Both the position numbers and the translations under genes were made by a program. Below are positions 10,961 to 22,879 of a DNA stretch of 64,000 nucleotides, piece by piece. Below the pieces are notes generated by a model that was not told where the DNA came from, made no database searches, and saw nothing but the letters and a program-made list of their open reading frames with translations. Source of the DNA: Siphonodentalium dalli (lineage: Eukaryota; Mollusca; Scaphopoda; Gadilida; Siphonodentaliidae); contig CP136062.1 in NCBI GenBank assembly GCA_032622095.1, positions 8,027,710-8,091,709 on the forward strand, in the 5' to 3' direction. Within the stretch, counting starts at the first letter, position 1; each line of letters starts with the position of its first letter.

Positions 10961-12919
10961 CATGTAATATAATGGGTGTGTCAAGAAAGGGGGGTATCCT
11001 TAGTCCCATTGGGACAGTCACACCTCTAGTTATAATTAGATGTAGGTATTGTCAGTGATTCCTCAGTTCCTCCCATGTTATTATGATTACCATATGCCTA
11101 CGGGGGGTCGTGTGCATATACGGGTAGACGTAGTCAAGAGCTTTGTCTGTCCTACCATATCAGAGTGTAATTCAGGTGTTAATTATCAAAGTGTGTTATC
11201 TTTTGGCAAGGTGAATTCACATATTGGTACCCACATTAATTTTTAAGCTAATTTTCAAGGCACATAACTTTGTTTCATAATGCTGTTTTGTGAGAAAGGT
11301 CGGTTTCATGGCAATTAGGCAATGGAAATTGATTTTTGATCTATGATTGTAGATGTAATTTAAGACATTGATCACCTGTGGACCTGTTTGAATTATTTTG
11401 TGGTAAGACGGATCGCATCCGTCTTCAGGCTGTGTCATTCGTGTTTCTAATGTGAAGGGGTAGATTGATTGAGACCCCACCACAGTTCAATTCACACAAG
11501 GTTCTCAGCTGCTGTAAATGTCAGATTACATCTGCCATGTAATTCTACAATTAGACAGTATATTCACGTTAAACAGTTTCTGTCGTAATATTACGATGAA
11601 CAACAATTTTCTTTAGTACATGTGTGTTGGTTTAACTTATAGTATCTCCATTTATCGGACGTTAAACAAGAAACAAGATGAAATTTAAGACTAAATTGGT
11701 TAAGAGTTTCGTCCCCAGCGACAGCCATTTTTCTGGGTTTTTCACATTTCTAAAAATAGACAGCGGGAGGTTCTGGCAGCGTTCAGACATAGCGTAGCGA
11801 GGGAACTGAACACTGTTTGCATCTTGACATGGAAGTTGAAGAAGAAAATTATACACAAGGACATTGGGTAAATATTTTTACACAAATCGTGTGATAAATG
11901 ATTTGAACTCTCTAACAAATGATATACAAAGTAGATGTATATGCAATTGTCTATCGACTTGTCCCGTAGACATACATGTATGATAATGATGCACTTGAGT
12001 GATTCAACTTAAAACAACTTGATAAGAACATGCACACTGAAACTTCCAGTCATTGAATGATTTCACAAGTGAAACACGGTACATGTGTGATTTATATATG
12101 GCACCATATTATATTTTTATACTGAATTTGATTAACTTCTAAGGATTTTTGTATTTATTAGAACGAACACAAGCGGATATCGCGCTTGTTTTCGATGTTT
12201 AGAAGCATTTAGTACACCCTGACTGCAATTGAGGGTGGTTCTTATACAAGGCTATTGCGTACTCAGATTAATTAACAGATTTGTTGGCGACATAATATTA
12301 TGACTTATTGTCGAATTCACGCCATGAATATTAAAACAAAATCATGGTGTGATATTTCATGGGGGAGGCTTGAGAGAAACGAAGCCGATAGGGCGGCCAT
12401 CCATCCGATTTGACACCTCAATATAACATTTCTGCAGCTTCGGTCCTCAAAATATCTACTCAAGAGTCGAGGAAACTGACCCACATATTTCGAATTTTAA
12501 AGATATTTATTTTTACCTCTTTAGAATTTGTTGTCGGGTCGACAATAAATTATTCTTAAACAGTGTGTATGCTTCCATTGGCTAACACTGGCAAACATTG
12601 ATTAGCGTTCTTTGAATATATACACAATGCAAATATATTAAACACATATATACATGGCAAATACATGTAATGTTTGGGGAATTAGAAATAAGACAACAAA
12701 CCAGGGGCTAAAGGTGTATATATGGGGCTTAACGGTCGCACCCCATTACTACAACTCTTGCGTAGGCACATGAAACCCACAAGTTCAAACATGGTGTTAG
12801 ACAATAATAGCCAACATTTCGTCCGGAAACGGTCATTTTTTACCCCACAATTTCGGTCAGAAGTTGCAACTCATTGGGCCGATTTGTACGGAGTCGCAGC
12901 TCACAAGTTGACATTTGCA
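10961..12919. other. No supported gene; unique-looking sequence
   Basis: Nothing recognisable was found. The only local structure noted is the short near-palindrome AAGACGGAT...ATCCGTCTT at 11403-11423. Confidence 0.5.
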
Positions 12920-13296
12920 CAAGTATGTTCTCGTTCGTATTACCGTCTGTGTGTCCATGCGTGTGTCCGGAAATGGTTTCCGGATGATAACTTTAGTTTC
13001 GGTTATTAGATCAAAAGTTAATTTCATAACTGAGTTTATCAGACCAAAATACAGGTCAAGTTCGAATATGAGTTTACTTCGCCCATTTTTGCGAGAGTTA
13101 TGGCCCTTATTGTCCCCCGAATAATATATTGTGGGGGACTATTAAAATAGCCGGTGTCCGTTCGTGCGTGCGTGCGGAAATTGGTTTCGGATGATAACTT
13201 TAATTTCGGTTATTAGATCAAAAGCAAATTTGGTATGCGAGTTTATCATACCAAAACACAGGTAAAGTTAGAATATGGGTTTGCTCCGCCTATTTT
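12920..13296. repeat. Two diverged copies of a 'gttatggccctt' repeat
   Basis: Copy one (about 12930-13120) and copy two (about 13150-13296) share 'ggatgataactttagtttcg', 'gttattagatcaaaag', 'gagtttatcagaccaaaa' and 'cgcccatttttg'. Copy one ends with 'gagagttatggccctta', a phrase widespread in marine invertebrate repeats. Copy two stops at 13296, exactly where a family Z array begins, so the Z element probably inserted into it. Confidence 0.75.
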
Positions 13297-14130
13297 TAGC
13301 TCAACTTTACTTTGTAAAGTTTGAGCTATTGCCATGGCTTGGTATCCGTCGTCCGTGTGTTCGTGTGTGTGTGCGTGTGTGCGTGATGCGTCAACAATTT
13401 CCTTCAGCACGGGCTACAGTTTGTTATTATGAAATTTGTCATGGATGTTAAAAATGGCATGTAGATAGGAATGAGTCATTTTGGTGTCATTCGGCCAAAA
13501 AACATGGCCGCCAGCAGCCATCTTGGATTTTACTCTTTGTATGACTAAATCGTTTAGCACGGGCTACAGTCGCACCTTTAGTCTTATCATCATAAAATAG
13601 ATGTCATGGATGTTAATAATGCCATGTAGATGGGAACGAGTCATTTTGGGGTCATTCGGCTGAAAAACATGGCCGCTAGCAGCCATCTTTGATTTCAAAA
13701 TTTAATTCATTAGCATGGGCCACAGGTCGTACTGTTCGTCTGATCATCATGAAATTTGTCATGGATGTTAATATTGACATGCAGATGGGAACAATTGCAA
13801 AAACTTGCAGGAAAAAAAATTGAGTTGCGGAAAAAATTGTTTGTGTTAAGGTTATTTGGCCCACAGCCCGGCATACGTGCCCAGAAATATGTTTATCCCC
13901 CCCTGTTTTGTCAGATTTTTCTGACCATTTTTACCCCCCCCTTTAACACCAAAACAGATTTGCGGGGGTAGGGGCATTAACTGTAAACATCTGTTCCGGT
14001 ATATGAATTGATGTGCATACTATTTGTCATGGATGTTATCATTGACTTGTAAATATGAACAAGTCATTTTGAGGTCATTCGGCCAAAAAACATGGCTGCC
14101 AGTGGTCATCTTATATTTAAAAATTTGCAA
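13297..14130. repeat. Family Z tandem array 1
   Basis: The array opens with a hairpin TAGCTCAACTTTAC / GTAAAGTTTGAGCTA (13297-13328) and a gtgtgtgcgtgtg microsatellite. Monomers of about 160 bp follow, carrying 'cgggctacag', 'catcatgaaatttgtcatgg', 'gacatgtagatgggaacgag', 'tcattcggccaaaaaacatgg' and a paired ATGGCCGCC...GCCAT hairpin. A foreign stretch (about 13795-14000) interrupts the array. Confidence 0.8.
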
Positions 14131-14280
14131 CAAAATACAACATGATAACTGCCTGTAGTCAGTTTAGCAGTTAGAATTACATAATTTCTATTATTCAAAA
14201 GTGTTTTAAGCCAAGCTCATTGCAAAAACAGCCAAAAGACTTGCAGGAAAAAACATTGAGTTGCGGAAAAAATAGTTTGT
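13790..14280. repeat. Short direct duplication inside array 1
   Basis: The phrases 'cttgcaggaaaaaa', 'attgagttgcggaaaaaat' and 'gtttgt' occur at about 13803-13845 and again at about 14240-14282. Each is followed by a different proline/GC-rich stretch ('ggcccacagcccggcat' and 'ggccccatggatcaccc'). Confidence 0.6.
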
Positions 14281-14282
14281 TG

Positions 14283-14865
14283 GCCCCATGGATCACCCAC
14301 CCTCCCCGATATACCGGTACATGCCTGGAAGTTTTGCCCGCCACGGAGTTTACTCCTGCTCGCATTGATGTTTTACTTTATCGATGGACATGCATGGTAA
14401 GATGTATTTAATCGTGTTACTGGATATGGATTTGGGGTTTTATATCATCAAAACACGTCATTGGTATAGTGTCCCATATAGAATGACCCATGTTTTTTGT
14501 TCAAATTCTCGAGAAGTGTCTGCAGTGAAAGTTTTACTGAATGAAACTTAAATTTACCCCGAAATTCCAAATGCAATCAACTAAGATTGTGTTTTTCTCA
14601 AGAACTGATATCTGAATTTTCTCCGAACTACTGCCACAGCATACTTTAAATAGGCATTGCCTATCATATACATCTTCCATTGGTTGGTATAACTTATAAA
14701 TTGACCACATGTACATGTACTTTTATCTAATTAGACTTAGACTAGCCCTGGTGTGGAAAACTCTTAAATTGTATATGCTGTTTACCGACGTCTGCACCGG
14801 GGTTTACTGTCCGCAGTTGGTATTCTAGGATGACCAGCATGTTAATTTTGTGAGGTAAACAAACT
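14283..14865. other. No supported feature
   Basis: Unique-looking sequence with short frames only. Confidence 0.45.
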
Positions 14866-15640
14866 TATCAAGAAAACCCGCGAAAACAAAACAAAATCAT
14901 ATTTAATGTTTTAAGTTATTTCCTTCAGAAAAAGGATCTTCGTGATAATGAACCCTCTCAATACTTTAAAATATAGAATTAACCTTAAAATAACAAAAAC
15001 CTTCGGAATAGAGAACCTTCGGAATAACGAACCTTCGGAATAGTGAACCTTCGGAATAGCGAACATTCAGAGAAGCTTCGGAATAGTAGACCTTCGGGAT
15101 AGCGAACCTTCGGAATAGAGACATGCCCCCAATATTCATATTATATGCCCAGATTTCAAAGGTATGGGTCCATACATTTCTAACTTTTGCCCTTAAAATA
15201 TTGAAACCCAAATTGGAGCCCACACAGAACATAACTTAAGTCAACTGTACCTGTGTCATATCCCAATGCAGGAGGGTCCATATATACCACAACATTCATA
15301 TTATATGCCAAGAATTCAAAGGTATGGGCTCAGGTAATGACATTAAATCTCAAGAAAACCCGCGAGAACAAAACAAAATCACATTTAATGTTTTAAGTTA
15401 TTTCCTTCATAAAAAGAATTTTCGTGATAATGAACCCTCTCAATACTTTAGAATATAGAATTAACCTTAAACAAACACGTTCGGAATAGAGAACCTTCGG
15501 AATAGCGAACCTTCGGAATAGAGAACCTTCGGAATAGCGAACCTTCGGAATAGTGAACTTTCGAAATAGCAAATATTCAGAATAGAGAACATTCGGAATA
15601 GTGGACCTTCGAAATAGCGACCTTCAGAATAGAGACATGT
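14866..15640. repeat. Tandem duplication of about 480 bp with 16-bp minisatellites
   Basis: Segments starting near 14870 and 15352 share 'caagaaaacccgcga', 'tttaatgttttaagttattt', 'cgtgataatgaaccctctca' and 'atagaattaacctta'. In both, the shared segment runs directly into a minisatellite of CTTCGGAATAGMGAAC (16 bp), about 14998-15120 and 15478-15640. The 'attcatattatatgcc' phrase (15134, 15295) is also duplicated. The minus-strand frame through the minisatellite, with its repeating FRRF-IPK pattern, is a repeat by-product. Confidence 0.85.
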
Positions 15641-15749
15641 CCCCCAATTTCACCGGTGGCGTAAACACATGTGCTAATCTGTGTCGGACTATCGTAACTC
15701 TATCGGTACGGTTTACTCAAGTACGAGAAATACCTAATCACCCATAATG

Positions 15750-15801
15750 CATTCGCCCATTGGTCCACGCGTAAATAAAATTACCAAAACATCTTACACC
15801 T
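15750..15801. repeat. 52-bp segment identical to 17071-17122
   Basis: It begins 'cattcgcccattggtccacg' and ends 'catcttacacct', and is identical base for base to the copy 1321 bp downstream. Flanking sequences differ, so it is not part of the local tandem periodicity. Confidence 0.85.
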
Positions 15802-16094
15802 GTGGCGTAAATGAAAGCAAATTTCAATTTAGGCCAACACTTTGGATGGCAGCCTTCTTAATTCAGATTGTTTGGTCTAACTGGGCTGTCATTCAGGTTC
15901 AATTGGTCATTTACTTACCGGGTAGGACAATATAGTATCATCAGGGGTGGGGATTGTGGGGGCTGGAAATATCTACAGTTCACCTTGTCCTTAGTATACT
16001 ACCATTAATGTGAAGCAGGCCCGTATATACGCGACATATATGGGCAGCGCAAAAGGGGATGGGTAGCGGAGTGCGTTAAAGGCCCTTGTGTTTT
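15802..16094. other. No supported feature
   Basis: Unique-looking spacer between the 52-bp repeat and family Z array 2. Confidence 0.45.
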
Positions 16095-17045
16095 TAGCTC
16101 AACTTACTTTGTAAGTTTGAACTATTGCCATTGGTTCGCGTCCGTGTGTGCGTGTGTCCGTCAACAATTTCCTTTGGCGCGGGCTACATGTCGTACCTTT
16201 TGTCTGGTCTTTATGAAATTTGTCATGAATGTTGACATTGACATATAGATGGGAAAGAATGATTTTGGGGTAGTTTGGCCAAAAAACATGGCCGCCAGCA
16301 GCCATCTTGGATTTTAATCTTTATATTTACATGACTAAATCCTTTGGCGTGGGCTACAGGTCATCGCTTTAGTCGGATTTTCATTAAATTTGTCTTGGAT
16401 GTTAACAATGACATGTAGTTGGGAACGAGTCATTTTGGGGTCATTCGGCTAAAAAAATGGCCGCCAGTGGCCATCTTGGATTTCATACATCATTATATTA
16501 GCACAGACTATAAGCCGGAATGTTCGTCTGATCATCATGCAATTTGTCGTGGAAGTTAATATTGACATATATATGGGAACGAGTCATTTGGGAGTCATTT
16601 GGCCCAAAAACATGGCCACAGTGGCCATCTTGGATTTCAAAATTCAATTCATTAGCACAGGCTATATGTCGTACTGTTCGTCTGATCGTCATGAAATTTG
16701 TCAAGGATGTTAATATTGACATGTAGATGGGAACGAGTAATTTTCGGGTCTTTCCGCCAAAAAACATGTCCGCCAGCAGCCATCTTGGATTTTACTCTTT
16801 GCATGACTGAATAATTTGACACATGCTACAGGTCGTATCTTTTGTTGGATCATCATGAAATTTGTGATGGATGTTAACAATGACATGTAAATGGGAACGA
16901 GTCTTTTTGGGGTCATTCGGCAAAAAAACATGCCAGTGGCCATCTTGGATTTTACTCTTTGCATAACTAGGCCCTTCAACTTAACACATTCCTAATCACT
17001 CCATTGACTGTAACACAAGAAATTATTCCCTTTCCAGTTGAGCTA
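16095..17045. repeat. Family Z tandem array 2
   Basis: The array opens with TAGCTCAACTTAC paired to GTAAGTTTGAACTA (16095-16124) and closes with AGTTGAGCTA (17036-17045), the inverse of the opening motif. Inside are about five monomers with ATGGCCGCCAGCAGCCATCT-type hairpins. Alternating linkers read 'tttactctttgcatgact' or 'tttcaaaattcaattcatt'. Confidence 0.8.
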
Positions 17046-17070
17046 CATTGTCATTGCCCATTCGCCCTTA

Positions 17071-17122
17071 CATTCGCCCATTGGTCCACGCGTAAATAAA
17101 ATTACCAAAACATCTTACACCT
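17071..17122. repeat. 52-bp segment identical to 15750-15801
   Basis: Second exact copy, here wedged between two family Z array pieces: array 2 ends at 17045 and monomers resume at about 17129. Confidence 0.85.
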
Positions 17123-17753
17123 CTTATTTGGCCAAAAAACCTTGCCGCCAGCAGCCATCTTGGATTTTACTCTTTGCATGACTAAATCCTTTGACACAGG
17201 TCGTACCTTTGGTCAGATCATTAATTATGATATTTGTCATGGCTGTTGACATTGACATGTACCCGGTAGATGGGAACGAGTCATTTTGGTGTCGGTCGGC
17301 CAAAAACATGGCTGCCAGCGGCCATCTTGGATTTCAATATTCAATCCATTAGCACGGCCTACATGTCTTATATTTTGTCGGATCATTATTAAATTTGTCA
17401 TGGATGTTAATATTGACATGTAGATGGGAACGGGTAATTTTGGGGTCGTTCGGTCGAAAAATATGGCCGCCAGCAGCCATCTTGGATTTTACTCTTTGCA
17501 TAACTAAATCCTTTGGCAAGGGCTACAAATCATATCTTTTGTCGGATCATCATGAAATTTGTGATGGATGTTAACAATGACATGTAAATGGGAACGAGTC
17601 TTTTTGGGGTCATTTGGCAAAAAAACATGGCTACTGATGGCCATCTTGGATATTAATCTTTGCATAACTACCGGTAGGCCTTTCAACTTTCCACATTCCT
17701 AATCACTCCATTGACCTTAACACATGAAATTATTTCCTTTCCAAGTTGAGCTA
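17123..17753. repeat. Family Z array 2b, lacking the opening hairpin
   Basis: Monomers resume in mid-unit at 'tttggccaaaaaacc' and end with AAGTTGAGCTA (17743-17753), like the other Z arrays. The opening TAGCTCAACTTA hairpin is missing. In its place is the 52-bp repeat, which suggests truncation or template switching. Confidence 0.75.
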
Positions 17754-19550
17754 CTGTATCATTGGCACTTTAATCAGTATTGTGTTTACTGTTGTAATGC
17801 CAAATAAATTGAATGCGTGTTTCCGTTAACGAGCCCAAATAAATAGGGGCTGGCAGTAGGTTTTTCATTTTATTTTATTTTTTCATTTTATTTTGTTATG
17901 GTCTCGTGTGGGCCATACCTAACCACCATCAATTTCAGCAAACACCATACAATGACCCAGAGCAACTGATATATTGAGGGGAAACATATAAAACAGTTAA
18001 ACAGTAGACAGTTTACTAAAATTACTTTAATAAACCTGAAACAGGCACTGCCTTGTCATGTGGCTTGGCCACAACAGACATCAGCCCTGCATTGAAACAA
18101 TTAATACAAATAGGTAAAACTGTCATGTAATGCTTTTTCAGAGATGTTTTTACATCACATTTGGACATGCACAATGGACACAGGTATCAATGCCCCCAAG
18201 GGCTGCCCCATAATATCCCAATTCTATTGGAGACCGAGAAACAATATCCCGACGCATCACCATCCTTGCAGCCTGGTTATGGTCAGGTGGGAGCGAAGAG
18301 GAGCGATAACTTGTGATCTTCCGGTATAGCGTCCGGTCGTAATTTGACTTTCGTTTGAAGAGTGACGATGTGGCTTTGCGAAAATATATAAATATATCAA
18401 AGATATCATTTATCTAGACGTGAATCAGATAAAATGGAACCACGTGTACACAGTTTGGTTAACAGTGCGGTCGGTCGGTTTATAGATTGATTTTTTTATT
18501 TAAAAACAATCAAATGGACTTGGGTCCGTGGGTTTTGAAGACGGTCGGTTGGGTTACGGGAAACACGCATTCAATTTGTTTTGACCTAATTGTGACATTT
18601 ACATGTATGTTCGAAATTTTGCTTTTAATTGCTTTAAATCCTGGACACATCTCGGTTGAAGTGGTAACCTTGAGACGGTGTTGGTTGTTAACGCAGTATT
18701 TATCAGAGTGACACCACTTTGCAGGTGATCAATTACTTTAAGGATAGCTGTGAGTGCTCTCGCTGTATTTTCCTCATGGTAACGACTGACCGTTCAGCAC
18801 ATTTTCAAACTTTTTTCTCGGGTGTACGCAAACATGAGCGCAGCAAGCATTGAGTAACTCCACACGCTATCTAATGGTAGATGTAGATAATAAATCCCCC
18901 ATGTGCATCACATAGATACACTATATACCTTAGATACCTGGTGCAGCATTACTTATCACCTCGTGGGGGTGTATATATTCCCAGTTACATCTTTATTTCT
19001 TTACTAATCACTCTATAAATAAAAAAAATTGAGAGTGACCCGTTAACTCTTCAGCCAATATAGAATTTCATGCAATTTTAAAGTAATGCCGTAGAAGATA
19101 AGTTTCAATTTTGAACAAAACAATTTTTTGGCTGTGCACTGGATTGCACAATCCCAAAGTTTCCACAATGACAGGGAAATAGTGTATTTGGCACTGTCAA
19201 ATTCAACTATAATTGATAGGCCTAAATATACCTACAATAAATATGTAGAAACGTCACAATGTTTTGCACATGTTCTCTTCAAACCCACCATCACAGGTGA
19301 CAGGTATATGGGTGGACATGGTGATTCAACATGTACGCATACCGTACATGTACATGTATGTAGTCGGTCAGATACTGGTAGCTTGTTAAAACCAGATGTT
19401 GGGTCCAGCAAATATTTGATAAACAATTAGATTTATATATCACTGATGTAATGAAAACAAAATACTAATAACAACTGTACCATGTTGCATCCAACCAACA
19501 CCAAACTACCCCCCCCCCAGCTCCTAGCTCAAGTTTTAGCCAGACTTTAC
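17754..19550. other. No supported gene
   Basis: Contains a T-rich run (17864-17897) and a C-run near 19510. No recognisable gene or dispersed repeat was found. Confidence 0.5.
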
Positions 19551-19900
19551 AAAAGTTAAAAAAAATATTCAATTTTCTGGGAAAAACACATGGCTGCTAA
19601 CAGCAATTTTTGTTTGCACTCTTTGTATGACTAAATCCTTTGGCACACCCTACAGGCAACATCTCTCATCCAATCATCACCAAACATAATATGGATTCTC
19701 GGATTGACATCTAAATGAGAGATTACCATCCCCCCCGAAATTCTGTTAAAAAAAATATGGCTGCCAACAGCCATCTTGTTTTTACTCTTTGTGTTGACTA
19801 AATCCTTCAGCACACCCTACATGTAACATCTCTTATCTGATCGTCACAAAACTGCATATGGATCTTCGGGGTGACATCTTGATTGGAGCTATCCATTGTT
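19551..19900. repeat. Diverged family Z-like monomers
   Basis: Two units with 'atggctgcyaacagc', 'actctttgt.tgactaaatcc' and 'ttggcacaccctacagg' resemble Z monomers but are clearly more diverged. They lie immediately upstream of array 3. Confidence 0.65.
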
Positions 19901-21266
19901 TAGCTCAACTTACTTTGTAAGTTTGAGCTATTGTTATGGTTTGGCGTCCGTCGTCCGTGTGTGCGTGTGTCCGTGTGTCCGTCGACAATTTCCTTTGGCG
20001 CGGGCTACAGGTCGTACCTTTGGTCTGATCTTCACGAATGTTGACATTGACATGTAGAAGGGAACGAGTCATTTTAGGGTCATTCGGCCAAAAAATATGG
20101 CCGCTGGTGGCCATCTTGGATTTCAAAATTCAATCCATTGGCGCGGGCTACAGGTCGTACTGTTCGTCTGATCATCATGCAATTTTTCATGGATGTTAAT
20201 ATTGACATGTAGATGGGAACAAGTCATTTTGGGGTCGTACGGCCAAAAAACAAGGCCGTCAGCAGCCATCTTGGATTTTTCTCTTTGCATGACTAAATCC
20301 TTTGGCGCGGACTACAGGTTGTAGCTTTGGTCAGAACTTCATGAAATATGTCAAGGATGTTAACAATGACATACAGATGGGAACGAGTGATTTTGGGGTC
20401 GTTCGGCCAAAAAACATGACCGCCAGCAGCCATCTTGGATTTTACTCTTTGCGTGACTAAATCCTTTGGCGCGGGCTACAGGTCGTACCTTTGGTCTGAT
20501 CTTTATGAAATTTGTCATGAATGTTGATATTGAGATGTAGATGGGAACGAATCATTTTGGGGTCATACGGCCAAAAAACATGGCCACTGGCGGCCATCTT
20601 GGATTTCAAAATTCAATCCATTGGCACGGGCTACAGGTTGTACTGTTCGTCTAATCATCATGATATTTATCATGGATGTTAATATTAACATGTAGATGGG
20701 AACGAGTGATTTTGGGGTCGTTTGGCTAAAAAACATGTCCGCCAGCAGCCATATTGTATTTTACTCTTTGCATGACTAAATCCTTTGGTGTGGGCTACAG
20801 GTCGTAGCTTTGGTCGGAACTTCATGAAATTTGTCATGGATGTTAACAATGACATGTAGATGAGAAACGAGTCATTTTGGGGTCATTCAGCCGAAAAACA
20901 TGGCCGCCAGCAGCCATCTTGAATTTTACTCTTTTCGTGACTAAATCCTTTGGCACAGGCTACAGGTCGTACCTTTGATCAGATCATTATGAGATTTGTA
21001 AAGGCTGTAGATGGGAACAGGTCATTTTGGGGTAATTCGGAAAATAAACATGGCTGTCGGTGGCCATTTTAGAATTTACTCTTTGCATCAATAATTCCTT
21101 TGGCACACCATAATCACCACATCCCTGATCCGATCATTATGAAACCTGTCATGAATGTTGATATTGACATGTACATCTAGTCTTACTTAGACATTTCAAT
21201 TAGCACCTTTCCTATTCCTCCATTCACTGTCAACCATTAAATTATTCCTCTACCTAAGTTGAGCTA
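19901..21266. repeat. Family Z tandem array 3
   Basis: This is the most complete Z array. It has the opening hairpin TAGCTCAACTTAC / GTAAGTTTGAGCTA (19901-19930), a cgtgtgtccgtgtgtccgt microsatellite, seven to eight monomers, and closing AAGTTGAGCTA (21256-21266). The 'ccatcttgga' anchors lie at about 20110, 20266, 20430, 20594, 20749 and 20914, giving two monomer lengths. The short type (about 155 bp) has the 'caaaattcaatccatt' linker and the long type (about 164 bp) has the 'actctttgcatgact' linker. Confidence 0.85.
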
Positions 21267-21600
21267 CAGTGTCATTGACACTTTCATTTCGAATTATGTT
21301 AAAACAACATGGCTGCCAGCGGCCATACTGGATTTCAAGCATGAAGTTCACAATTATTATTAGTGAAATGTTTTGAAAATTCACGGGCACATGTATGTTT
21401 GGGATATCACCTCTAGATGGGAACTATTGAATTTGAACGATTTTCGATGAAAAACATGGCCACTGGCAGGCATCTTGTATTTTACTCTTTGCATCACTAA
21501 ATTCTTTGGCACACTCTAAAGGCCACAACCCTAATTCGATTGTCATCAAATTTAGTGTGGATTCTCGAGGTGACCTCTAGATGGGAGATTATCATTGTTG
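21267..21600. repeat. Diverged Z-related units after array 3
   Basis: Includes 'caacatggctgccagcggcc', 'aaaaacatggccactggcag' and 'tactctttgcatcactaaat' in poor tandem register, so these are degraded monomers. Confidence 0.6.
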
Positions 21601-22879
21601 ACATACAAACATCCCCGCGGTTGTGGGGTTTCACACCTGTAGAGGTACTACTATAATCAAAGTAATTGACTTGAAAAACGGGGTGGTACCCGATAAAGAC
21701 CATTGTATTGCTGGTAGTATACGGTATTCACAGCGGTATCAAGATGGTCACTGCGGGGGAATTACGGTACCGTTTTGTCAGGGACATGGCCAGATGATCT
21801 CCATTGGGGGGTGTCCACTTCAGGAAATTTCAACACTACACCCCTCCCCCTTGAATAAAAAAACACAAGTTTTGCATAATTCCATTTGCACCTCAATGCT
21901 CAGGCCTAATAACCTAGATATATTCATAAACCATGGTTCTATATACCCGGTATCAGAACATTCAGATATATGAACGTGAAAATTCCATAAATACACAGAA
22001 CGACACGATTTGTAAATGGGTTTGTCAATACGGCACGAATGCTGTCGCAGAAGGATAAAGAAGGAAAATTGTCATAAATTAGTTTGGAAATATTCAGGAT
22101 ATCATGCAGTATCATATATGGGTTGGTTTAAATTTTATATTTAGGCGTCTAATATCTAGTGTGTGTAAGTTCTACAGTCGCGTTAAGTCTTTTTGGTATT
22201 TACATGGCAATATGGGCCAGGGGGCTGAGGGGCTGCAGTACCCCCCTCTGAACGATCAGCAAGCATAAAATTTGCGCAATTTTTGGGAGAATTGGTGGAA
22301 CTTTCGGGCAAATCGCATGGTGCTTCGGGTGAATTTATACATCTATACCTGTACTTCACATTATTTGTAGTCTATTATGCACCGTATATTCAATAATGAT
22401 AATGGGCCCAACTTCTCCGGTTACCAAATTTATTTGTTGCAGAGTGGCTATTTTATCTCAGGCATGAAATGGCTTGATATTATATTATCTTATACCAGGC
22501 CACCATTCGTCACTGCGTGTTGAAATTTTAATAATTTTTCAAAGTCTAAATTAAATCACGATATGTAAATTAGATCTTATCTTCAGCAAAATACATATAG
22601 CTTTACCAACCATATCGTAGCTGAAGTGTGCATGTAATATTCAGTTAATGCAATGAATCATGAGTAGAACCTGGTTGAAATACTACTGTGTGGCGAGCCA
22701 CACTCGTCTTCGAGCTATTGAGGCCATGTTTGCATGGTGCTATGAACGGTTTGTATTGTGAATGGGTAATATTATCTGCTCGTAAACCCTCATAGTAGAC
22801 AATTTTATACCAGGTTCTATTCAGTTTTCAGAAATAGCAATGGAAATTTGCAAGGTACATGTACATATTTGGTTAAGAT
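21601..22879. other. No supported gene
   Basis: A 116-codon open frame (21623-21973) reads through unique sequence but resembles no known protein and has no supporting context. I treat it as chance. Confidence 0.45.

Noticed and set aside
14966-15232. Minus-strand frame with recurring FRRF/IPK pattern
   Set aside because: It is the translation of the 16-bp CTTCGGAATAGMGAAC minisatellite, with no independent coding evidence.
21623-21973. 116-codon frame considered as a gene
   Set aside because: No family resemblance, no supporting context, and the composition follows the local DNA.
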